DNA of 13,201 nucleotides from Treponema sp. (lineage in GTDB: Bacteria; Spirochaetota; Spirochaetia; Treponematales; Breznakiellaceae), in NCBI GenBank assembly GCA_031255815.1, contig JAIRRU010000318.1:1-13201 (forward strand), written 5' to 3'. The translations under genes were made by a program, and so were the position numbers. Shown piece by piece: positions 1 through 5,740 of this stretch. Each line of letters begins with the position of its first letter. Positions within the stretch are counted from its first letter, which is position 1. The notes beneath the pieces are model-generated. The model did no database searches. It saw only the letters and a list, made by a program, of their open reading frames with translations, and was not told the origin of the DNA.

Positions 1-14
1 AACCCAAGTCAACA

Positions 15-20
15 CCTCCT
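15..20 (-). promoter_or_regulatory. Shine-Dalgarno for a gene starting at or beyond the left edge
   Basis: On the minus strand positions 20 to 15 read AGGAGG, a full consensus ribosome binding site. A TTG at 7-5 sits seven bases downstream, and an ATG just outside the window is equally possible. This implies a further minus-strand gene downstream of the MEMO-family gene. In the AmmeMemoRadiSam gene family the usual partners are an AMMECR1-domain protein and a radical SAM protein, but nothing here shows which gene it is. Confidence 0.45.
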
Positions 21-59
21 GACCCAGGTAGATTCGGATGAAGAAGCGCGGTTTTCGAA

Positions 60-103
60 GTAAAAGTTCGTGCTGTTCGTGTGGTTAGTGGCTATTCTTT
101 TAC
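60..103. repeat. Tandem 9-mer unit (TTCGTG-type) flanked by 7-bp inverted repeat
   Basis: Three adjacent 9-base units start at 67, 76 and 85. Their first six bases are TTCGTG, TTCGTG and TTAGTG. The block is bracketed by perfect 7-base inverted repeats, GTAAAAG at 60-66 and CTTTTAC at 97-103. It lies in the non-coding gap downstream of the MEMO-family gene. A related TCCGTG-rich motif forms the arms of the terminator after gap (9100-9159), which suggests a family of short dispersed repeats. The role is unknown; it could be a small non-autonomous repeat or an RNA hairpin. Confidence 0.5.
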
Positions 104-120
104 CCGCACTTTTAGCCCAA

Positions 121-1026
121 TCAAAGCACCAGCGCCCCGTAGCCCACAAAAGAGTCGGGGGTTCCCCCCGCTCCCCCCGGAGCCTCCGCGCTGGTAGCGT
201 AGGCAAGGAGGCGGGGGGTGTTACCCCCGGTATTACCCCTGGCGGAGTTCCGGCCAAGGGCGGCGGCGAAACCCATGGCCCCCAGGGCCGCGCCGGCGGA
301 ACAGGCGGAAAATTCCCTCTCGGCCCGCTCCAGGACGGCGGCCCGGTCTCCGGCCAGAAGCGCCTGGATAAAGCGGCGGTCGTTCACTTCCCGCACCCAT
401 TTCAGGGCGGCTTCCCCCCGGCCTTTGGGAGAGAAGCCGTAGTTTGCCCCGTAGTGGGTCAGATCCGTGGAACCCAGAACCACGAGCTTCCTGCCCAGGG
501 CCCCGGCCTCCCCGGCGAGGATCGCGCCGCTTTCCCAGGAAGCGGCGGCGGCGGGAAGCCGCAGGGCAAGGAGCCTGGCGCGGGGAAAGAAGAAGTGAAC
601 CATGGGTACCAAAACTTCCACCGTATTGTCCGGGTAAAGATCCTCCCTCCAGACGATCCCGCCGGGTTTCCGGGCTTTCCGTTCCAGGGCGGCGGTAAAG
701 GCCTCCCGGAGTTCCCCGTCTATGGGCATAAGCCCCAGGGGGCTGCGGTAGGCATCTTCCCCCGTGAGCAGGATCGGGGAAGAGGCGGCCAGGTGCCCCC
801 CCAGAACCGCCACCGTATCCGCCTCCCTGTCCAGGGAAGAAACGGCGGCCGCGGCGATTCTGCCGGAAAAAAACCATCCCGCGTGGGGGGCGATGGCGGC
901 CCGGGCTTTAAGCGGGGCGTTTTCCTTCCCCGTCTCCCAGTCTTCCAAAAAGCGGGCAATCCCGGCGGCTTCCCGGGGGTACCAGCCCGGAGGGAGGAAA
1001 GGCTCCCGGATTTTCATTTGTCCCAT
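121..1026 (-). CDS. MEMO1-family protein (AmmeMemoRadiSam system protein B-like)
   Basis: This is a 301-aa soluble protein of the MEMO1 family, related to extradiol-dioxygenase-like metal proteins. The family is often found with AMMECR1 and radical SAM partners, and its biochemical role in bacteria is not settled. The family blocks are visible in order: APHAGWFFSG (His48), a GGH motif (His78) followed by SPLG, STDLTHYG (Asp188, His191), SACSAGA (Cys242) and a C-terminal FVGYGAL. His48, His78 and Cys242 fit, from memory, the metal ligands of human MEMO1 (His49, His81, Cys244). The start is the ATG at 1026-1024, preceded by GGAAAGGAG at 1046-1038. A longer in-frame start at 1116 would add 30 unlike residues and bypass this site; a second Met at 1017 is also possible. 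It is the only gene fully on the minus strand in the window. Confidence 0.85.
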   Translation of the reverse strand: MGQMKIREPFLPPGWYPREAAGIARFLEDWETGKENAPLKARAAIAPHAGWFFSGRIAAAAVSSLDREADTVAVLGGHLAASSPILLTGEDAYRSPLGLMPIDGELREAFTAALERKARKPGGIVWREDLYPDNTVEVLVPMVHFFFPRARLLALRLPAAAASWESGAILAGEAGALGRKLVVLGSTDLTHYGANYGFSPKGRGEAALKWVREVNDRRFIQALLAGDRAAVLERAEREFSACSAGAALGAMGFAAALGRNSARGNTGGNTPRLLAYATSAEAPGGAGGTPDSFVGYGALVL

Positions 1027-1136
1027 AAAAAATTCAACTCCTTTCCCTGCGGCTGTTCCAGGACGAAACCCCAGGCGGCGCTTCGCGTTTGGGAACAGCT
1101 TTCCTGTTTGATCCAAAAAGCCTATTAAGCGGTTGC

Positions 1137-1162
1137 TGTTTAGAAACCAAAATTTCTAAACA
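1137..1162. repeat. Perfect 10-bp inverted repeat, possible operator
   Basis: TGTTTAGAAA at 1137-1146 is the exact reverse complement of TTTCTAAACA at 1153-1162, with CCAAAA between. It overlaps a weak leftward promoter candidate for the MEMO-family gene: minus-strand TTGGTT at 1150-1145, a 17-base spacer, then TAATAG at 1127-1122. Lying in the divergent region, it could bind a dimeric regulator or form a hairpin. No T-run follows on either strand, so it is not an intrinsic terminator. Confidence 0.5.
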
Positions 1163-1214
1163 AGTCTATTTGGCTATCGCGGCTTGTTCAAGGATCCTAT
1201 GGTTCGTTTTTTAC

Positions 1215-1231
1215 GCGGCGCAACACGCCGC
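1215..1231. repeat. GC-rich hairpin GCGGCG-CAACA-CGCCGC
   Basis: There are six perfect base pairs, GCGGCG at 1215-1220 with CGCCGC at 1226-1231, around a CAACA loop. The plus-strand sequence after it is only weakly T-rich (TCGCTTTCTT), so terminator function is doubtful. It sits in otherwise T-rich non-coding DNA. Confidence 0.35.
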
Positions 1232-1388
1232 TCGCTTTCTTAATAGTAATCCTTTTGCTTTCTTTTTGAAACGGGGCCTTTCGGAACCCGCGCCGCCCAG
1301 CATCCGATCCGGCGCCGCTCTATTCCCTTCGTGTCTGTCCGGGCGCTTCGCGGTAAATGCTGCATTACTGACTGTTCAAAGCCCCGGC

Positions 1389-1417
1389 TTGACAAGGGCC
1401 CTTCCATTCCGTAGGAT
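1389..1417 (+). promoter_or_regulatory. Sigma70-like promoter for the 93-aa/JetD-like pair
   Basis: A perfect -35 hexamer TTGACA lies at 1389-1394. A 17-base spacer separates it from TAGGAT at 1412-1417, which matches four of six -10 positions. The predicted transcription start is about 1424, the A of the ATG of the next gene, so the mRNA may be leaderless or nearly so. Confidence 0.5.
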
Positions 1418-1423
1418 AGGTAA

Positions 1424-1705
1424 ATGCCTTCCGGTATTTTTTCAACTTTGCTGGCAAATTTCTTCTCCGCCCTGATCCGGGAGCTGTACAACTTTACTGT
1501 CAGAAACGCCGCCCTCTTCGAAGCCTGGTTTTCCTGCATGGACGCTTCCCTTGTCCGGGACGGGGGCCTGGGGCTTATCCGGCTTTACCCAAGCATCCCC
1601 CTGAGCATGGAACGGAAGGCCCTGGACGGGGCCGTAGCTTTTCTGCGGAACAGGGGCGCGGAGGGCGGCGGGCCGGGCGGCCCCTCCCGCGGGGGCTATA
1701 TATGA
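1424..1705 (+). CDS. Hypothetical 93-aa protein upstream of the JetD-like gene
   Basis: I do not recognise this small protein. Residues about 5-45 are hydrophobic and aromatic (FSTLLANFFSALIRELYNF), probably amphipathic helices rather than a signal peptide. The C-terminal 15 residues are Gly/Pro-rich and look disordered. Its stop overlaps the next start as ATGA at 1702-1705, the arrangement of a translationally coupled pair, and its codon choice resembles that of neighbouring genes, which supports real coding. An in-frame TAA at 1421-1423 fixes the ATG at 1424 as the earliest start. AGGATAGG just upstream is at best a poor ribosome site and overlaps the predicted -10. It does not resemble JetA, JetB or JetC. 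It could be a short partner protein or a remnant. Confidence 0.5.
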   Translation: MPSGIFSTLLANFFSALIRELYNFTVRNAALFEAWFSCMDASLVRDGGLGLIRLYPSIPLSMERKALDGAVAFLRNRGAEGGGPGGPSRGGYI

Positions 1706-2970
1706 ACGGCTGGGAAAAGAAAATTACCGAGGCCTTTACCAGCCGCTACGCGGTTTCCTCCTCCCGGGCCGAAGCCGCCGGGCTGTACCGGAATTCCATG
1801 CGGCTCCGTTCGGTTTCGATCTTTCCGGGCTTTGACCGGGCGGTTCCGGATGAAAAGGAATCCTACCTTGAAGCCGCGGAGGCCCTGGAGCGGAGGGGGC
1901 TTGTCAGTCTTAATTGGGAAAAACGGGGAAAAGGAGAGAGGCTCAAAACCATCAACTGCGTAAACATGGAAAAACTCTTTGAAGATTCCGGCATGACGGA
2001 CCCGAGGCGCAAGGCGGAGTCGATCCGCCTGCTGTTCAGGAACAGGCTTGCGGCCCTGGAGGGGAAAAGCGGGGCTTCCCTTGCGGAGGATCCTTCCGGA
2101 AAAAACACGGTCGCTTTTCTCAGGTACCTGGCGGAACAGTTCAGTTCCCGGGAATTAAAGTGGGATATGGATCTGAAGGCGGCTGAAGACTTCGCGGCGC
2201 TTCTTGACGTTTTTCTTACCCCCGCCGGAAGCAGGAACATGACCACCCGGGCCCTGTCGGTAGCGCTTTACAACGATTCCAAGCGCATGGAAAACATTCT
2301 GGATCTCTTCGGCCCGGCCCTGTCCCAGGCCCAGAAACAGGGTATCCCGCCGCCGGATCTTTCTTTTCTCGAACGCTCCTTCCCCGAAACCCTTATTTCC
2401 GGCAGGATCGTCCTGGAATACCTGGACGGCGATCTGCCGCCCCTGGTTAACGCCGCCGGCCTCATCCTGGGCCTTCCCGCCGAAAGCGTCAGGGAGATAC
2501 GGAAGGTCGGGACTATAACCGGGGGGAAAGCCCCCTCCGTCCTGACCGTGGAGAACAAGGAAACTTTTTACGCTCTGGGCGACCCGCTGAATTACGAATC
2601 GGGCGGGGAGGCCCGCTACGACTGCTACCTCTACACCGGGGGTTACCCCAACAAGGCCGCCGCGGCTTTGATAAGGCTCCTTGCCGCCTCCGGCTTCCGC
2701 TTTTTCCACGCCGGAGACCTTGACCCGGACGGCATTCTTATCCTCCAGAACGTCATGGACATCGCCGAAGGCCCGGTTTCCCCGCTCAGGATGGACGGCC
2801 CGACCTTCGACCGTTACCTCCCCCAGGCCAGGCCCCTCAACAAAGTCATGCTCCGCCAGATCCTCAAGATCCGGAAAGACACCAGGGCTATTCCCGGGCT
2901 TTCCGCCCTTATCCGGCGGATAGAGGAAGCCGCCAGGGGCGTCGAGCAGGAGATAATTGACTACCGGTAA
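1702..2970 (+). CDS. JetD-like (DUF2220-type) winged-helix/TOPRIM protein
   Basis: This 422-aa protein resembles JetD, the nuclease subunit of the Wadjet anti-plasmid complex. The N-terminal ~90 residues look like a winged helix, with the stretch AEALERRGLVSLNWEKRGKG typical of that family. A helical middle follows. The C-terminal third has TOPRIM signatures: TVENKETF (Glu284) and HAGDLDPDGILIL (Asp339, Asp341), the E...DxD metal-binding pattern. JetD cleaves DNA trapped by the SMC-type JetABC motor. No JetA, JetB or JetC is in this window: upstream is a 93-aa unknown protein with its own promoter, then an oppositely oriented gene. It therefore looks like an orphan JetD-like protein or half of a different two-gene system. 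The length fits JetD. The TOPRIM assignment is firm; the exact subfamily is less so, with DUF2399-type proteins the main alternative. Confidence 0.72.
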   Translation: MNGWEKKITEAFTSRYAVSSSRAEAAGLYRNSMRLRSVSIFPGFDRAVPDEKESYLEAAEALERRGLVSLNWEKRGKGERLKTINCVNMEKLFEDSGMTDPRRKAESIRLLFRNRLAALEGKSGASLAEDPSGKNTVAFLRYLAEQFSSRELKWDMDLKAAEDFAALLDVFLTPAGSRNMTTRALSVALYNDSKRMENILDLFGPALSQAQKQGIPPPDLSFLERSFPETLISGRIVLEYLDGDLPPLVNAAGLILGLPAESVREIRKVGTITGGKAPSVLTVENKETFYALGDPLNYESGGEARYDCYLYTGGYPNKAAAALIRLLAASGFRFFHAGDLDPDGILILQNVMDIAEGPVSPLRMDGPTFDRYLPQARPLNKVMLRQILKIRKDTRAIPGLSALIRRIEEAARGVEQEIIDYR

Positions 2971-3040
2971 AGGGCGCGGCCGCGATCGGGCTTGCGGTAA
3001 GCCGCCTGCCCGCCTTTGAGGATACCCGGGAGGGCAAAAG

Positions 3041-3057
3041 ACCGGCCCGGCGCCGGT
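3041..3057. repeat. 6-bp GC hairpin just upstream of the lipoprotein promoter
   Basis: ACCGGC at 3041-3046 pairs perfectly with GCCGGT at 3052-3057 around a five-base loop. It follows a smaller hairpin (GGCTT at 2989-2993 with AAGCC at 2999-3003) after the JetD-like stop. Neither has a T-run, so no clear intrinsic terminator is visible between the two genes. The right arm abuts the weak -35 region. Confidence 0.3.
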
Positions 3058-3084
3058 TCGGAAGCGGCCTTTGTGTGCTATAAT
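3056..3084 (+). promoter_or_regulatory. Extended -10 promoter for the lipoprotein gene
   Basis: TGCTATAAT at 3076-3084 is a perfect extended -10 element (TGn plus TATAAT). The -35 is poor, about GTTCGG/TTCGGA around 3056-3062, as is common for extended -10 promoters. Transcription should start near 3091, leaving a leader of about 90 bases that carries a 16-bp palindrome. Confidence 0.6.
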
Positions 3085-3092
3085 GAGAGTGT

Positions 3093-3108
3093 GCCGGAAA
3101 TTTCCGGC
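3093..3108. promoter_or_regulatory. 16-bp perfect palindrome at predicted +1, candidate operator
   Basis: GCCGGAAATTTCCGGC is a perfect palindrome lying about 2-18 bases after the predicted transcription start of the lipoprotein gene. That is a classic place for a repressor operator. The core GGAAATTTCC occurs again at 7918-7927, upstream of the gap promoter. Function is inferred from position only. Confidence 0.5.
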
Positions 3109-3179
3109 GCGGGGATAAAGGCAAGGGCGCGGCGGGGGAGGGTTCCGCCCTCAAATTCCGGCTCAAACGGAGTGTTAAA

Positions 3180-5666
3180 GTGAACGGATTAACACGGAAA
3201 AATCTGGTTAAAATTATGGTTTATGTTGTTTTATTCTCCTCCTGCAGAAGCCTGCAGAGTCAGATCGGAATACCGCCGCGTGAAAGCGCGGATGAAGACA
3301 TAAACGGGATCTTTCCCGAAGCAGTGTATATAAAAACACGCACGCAAAGCTTCAACGCTTACCACTACTACATCCTGGATCGGGGCCTTATTTGGTACAA
3401 AAGCAGGGACGCGGAAAAGAAACCGGAAAACTGGACGCTTTTTCAGAAAACCGGCCTTCCCCGCAATCCCTGGAAACTGGATTTTAACAAGCCCGAAAGG
3501 ATCGTCGAAATATCCGCCGATGCCGACGAGCTGGTCGCCCTTTCGGATACGGGCGGTTTTTACCGTTTCAGTTTTGATGTGATAATCTCCCATCCGAGCA
3601 ATGTATGGTTCGATCGGCAGGGCTGGCCGATTGAGGATCAGCTTTTCCTTGACGAGAGGACCGCGGGAAATATAGCCTGGTCTCTGGGAAAGCGGAACAG
3701 CCATGTTCTGTACTACGAAGACCCCTTCGGCAACCAGCACCACAACGGCGTCCAGGAAATAGCGACTATCTACATGCTGCTGGAAGACGGGCAGGAGATA
3801 TGCTACGCCGATACCGGTTTGCGCAGCGATTTTAGCAGAAATTTTATCGGCCCCGAGCGGGGCGCGTTTAAGGCCCTGGCCCTTTCGGCAAGCGCCTCCA
3901 CCATGTTTGTGATGAACGAGGGGGGCGAAATGTATACCCGCATCGCCGATTTCGATATCGTCGGCTGCGATCCCATGTTCTTCAAGTATACTTACATCCC
4001 CTATAAATCCAATCTTCCCGGTTCCGATTATTTTTCCAACCTGAGCGAATGGGGATTGCCCGCCGAGGACTGGCGCGCCCAGCCCCCCGTTCCCCTGGGC
4101 GGGAAAGCCGCGATATCCCGCCATATTACGATACTGCAGAACGGGCAGGGCAACGGCGCGCGGGAACTGCGGGTGGCGGGGCTTAACGAAGAAGGGGAAA
4201 CCGGCTACTGGGCCAAGGCGATCTTTGACGAGTCCTGGACGTTCGTAAAGGCTCCCCTTTACCTTTCCCCCGGCGCTTTGCTGCCAAAGGCCGGAAGCGC
4301 CGGCGAACGGGGGGAAACCCTCGACGCCGCCTTCCGGGGCTATTGGTGGAACGGCAAGGAAAGGGAGCAGAACGTGCTTTACGAAATTCCGGACTTCAAC
4401 ATACTGGAGGGGAGCTGCGAGTTGCGTATACACAGGGGGCCCGAAACCTGCAGCCTGACCCTTTACCCGGTAGAACTGTGGACTTACCAGAAACGCGGCT
4501 TCCTGCCGGGAAGAACCGGAATGCCGAAAATGTTTTTTGTTACCCTCTCCTTTGAGGAAGACACCCTGGAGGGGCTTTCGGAAGAGTTTGCCGGCTTTGT
4601 CCGCGAAAGATTCGGCAAATACGACAAGAAGCTTTTTCAGTACACCCTGGCGGCAAAAAATAATTTCTGTTTGTTACAGAACAGCGTTGTTACCGATCAG
4701 GTTATTTTTCTTACCGACGGGACCATACCGGATAATTTTCCGGAATTTGACGACACCTGGTATGTCGATTATTCCAGCACGATAGCGATGTACAACTCGG
4801 CTGAATTGACGGTGGAAAACCAGGTTCTTACGGCCGGCGGGATTCATGCCAAAATTGAACTGAACAAGGCTTTGCGGGAACAGCTGAAGGCGGAGATAAA
4901 AGAGCTGGAACAGCTCAAGCTCCTCGGGTTCGGCATAAACATCGGCTATTTGCCCCTCGACGGGATCGCCCGCGCCAGCCCCCTCCAGTTTATCGACGTC
5001 CCCAAGATCTATACCGTTACCCGCTACGGCGCGAAGATCGTCCTGCTGAACGACGCCTACATCAACCGGCTTTCGAGTATTCAAACATGGGTGAACCAGA
5101 AGATCATCGATCTGCTGGATCTCCGGATCGACTGCTACGGCGATCTGTCAGAGCAGCGCCGATCCGGGGAAGGAACCGTTTCGCTCCCCCCCTGGTATTC
5201 CGAACACGCGGACGCCTACTGGGACATCGCGGGGCTTCCGCGCAGGATTGAGGGTTCGTTCTTTTCGCCCCAGCCGGACGACCGGGTAGAGGAACTGCCC
5301 GCGACGATCAGCTTTACGCCCCTAAAAACCGGAAAGCAGCAGTTCGGCTGGTATCTTACCCTTGGCTCGTCGCCGTCTTATACGCTCTTCATCGACCCGC
5401 AGAAAAGCCTCAAGACCATATACAAACGCAAGGGCGAAACGCCCCGCGAGCGCCCCCTGTCAATCGCCTGCACCCTTTACCTCAGCCCCGCGATCAAGAC
5501 GGACCGGGAATTTACGGTTGTCCAGAAAAGCCTTGCCCCCTTTGCCAAAGAGAGCCACCTCGGCATACAAGGGCGGATCGTTTTTGACGGGGAAATTTTT
5601 GAAATACAGGAATACCCGGGAACCCGCAGCAATAATACAATCTTCCGCGGGAAAGCGGTGTTTTAA
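3180..5666 (+). CDS. Large lipoprotein of unknown function
   Basis: This 828-aa protein has a lipoprotein signal: basic N-terminus, hydrophobic core KIMVYVVLF and lipobox LFSSC with acylated Cys22. It is probably anchored in a spirochaetal membrane facing the periplasm or outside. The start is GTG at 3180, with GGAG at 3169-3172 and a seven-base spacer. I do not recognise the family. The body is rich in aromatic residues and short strand-like stretches (for example ISADADELVALSDTGGFYRF, residues about 110-129), suggestive of a beta-propeller or other all-beta fold in the first half. A short charged helix, possibly coiled coil, lies near residues 558-580, and the C-terminal third again looks beta-rich. 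It has its own promoter, a palindromic operator candidate and a ~90-base leader. A 4-bp hairpin followed by TGTTTT (5645-5664) overlaps its end but is weak. Confidence 0.75.
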   Translation: MNGLTRKNLVKIMVYVVLFSSCRSLQSQIGIPPRESADEDINGIFPEAVYIKTRTQSFNAYHYYILDRGLIWYKSRDAEKKPENWTLFQKTGLPRNPWKLDFNKPERIVEISADADELVALSDTGGFYRFSFDVIISHPSNVWFDRQGWPIEDQLFLDERTAGNIAWSLGKRNSHVLYYEDPFGNQHHNGVQEIATIYMLLEDGQEICYADTGLRSDFSRNFIGPERGAFKALALSASASTMFVMNEGGEMYTRIADFDIVGCDPMFFKYTYIPYKSNLPGSDYFSNLSEWGLPAEDWRAQPPVPLGGKAAISRHITILQNGQGNGARELRVAGLNEEGETGYWAKAIFDESWTFVKAPLYLSPGALLPKAGSAGERGETLDAAFRGYWWNGKEREQNVLYEIPDFNILEGSCELRIHRGPETCSLTLYPVELWTYQKRGFLPGRTGMPKMFFVTLSFEEDTLEGLSEEFAGFVRERFGKYDKKLFQYTLAAKNNFCLLQNSVVTDQVIFLTDGTIPDNFPEFDDTWYVDYSSTIAMYNSAELTVENQVLTAGGIHAKIELNKALREQLKAEIKELEQLKLLGFGINIGYLPLDGIARASPLQFIDVPKIYTVTRYGAKIVLLNDAYINRLSSIQTWVNQKIIDLLDLRIDCYGDLSEQRRSGEGTVSLPPWYSEHADAYWDIAGLPRRIEGSFFSPQPDDRVEELPATISFTPLKTGKQQFGWYLTLGSSPSYTLFIDPQKSLKTIYKRKGETPRERPLSIACTLYLSPAIKTDREFTVVQKSLAPFAKESHLGIQGRIVFDGEIFEIQEYPGTRSNNTIFRGKAVF

Positions 5667-5692
5667 AGGGACGGCAGTTCCCCGTTTAAGGC

Positions 5693-5721
5693 TTGACCTT
5701 TATAGCCGCCGGACTCACAAT
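5693..5721 (+). promoter_or_regulatory. Sigma70-like promoter for the glycosidase-like gene
   Basis: TTGACC at 5693-5698 (five of six) and CACAAT at 5716-5721 (four of six) are separated by 17 bases. Transcription would start near 5728, just before the purine-rich ribosome site at 5728-5737. The TTG within this -35 could be read as an in-frame start codon, but the promoter reading fits better. Confidence 0.5.
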
Positions 5722-5740
5722 CCGCTTAAAGGGGGAGTTT

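Larger units (their letters stand above)
1027..1423. other. Gene-free divergent region with several hairpins
   Basis: This 397-base stretch separates the leftward MEMO-family gene from the rightward 93-aa gene. Open frames cross it on both strands, but they are rich in Cys, Arg and Ser, show no family motifs and have no ribosome binding sites, so I see no gene. It holds an 8-bp inverted repeat near the MEMO ribosome site (1052-1059 with 1092-1099), a competing 5-bp hairpin (1094-1108), a perfect 10-bp inverted repeat (1137-1162), a GC-rich hairpin (1215-1231) and a sigma70-like promoter at its right end (1389-1417). The composition is more T-rich than the neighbouring genes. Confidence 0.6.

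Noticed and set aside
67..93. Tandem 9-mers as a CRISPR array
   Set aside because: The units are adjacent with no spacers, far too short, and no cas gene is present.
70..1128. Long plus-strand open frame (about 350 codons) opposite the MEMO-family gene
   Set aside because: The translation is a Gly/Pro/Arg-rich shadow of the GC-rich antisense gene, with no family motifs and no ribosome site; the minus strand holds all MEMO1 signatures.
1089..1539. Open frames on both strands in the divergent region
   Set aside because: Cys/Arg/Ser-rich products with no motifs and no ribosome sites, interrupted by hairpins; treated as non-coding.
1424..1705. The 93-aa frame as the broken C-terminus of a JetC (SMC) gene
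   Set aside because: It shows no Walker B or signature-motif remnant and begins directly after a stop with a promoter in front; a small separate protein fits better.
3231..4433. 400-codon minus-strand open frame inside the lipoprotein gene
   Set aside because: It is a mirror frame of a gene with a clear signal peptide, start and promoter, and has no ribosome site or motif of its own.
5693..5740. Upstream TTG start that would lengthen the glycosidase-like protein by 16 residues
   Set aside because: The TTG is part of a -35 hexamer, and a purine-rich ribosome site precedes the ATG at 5741, where the family-like sequence begins.
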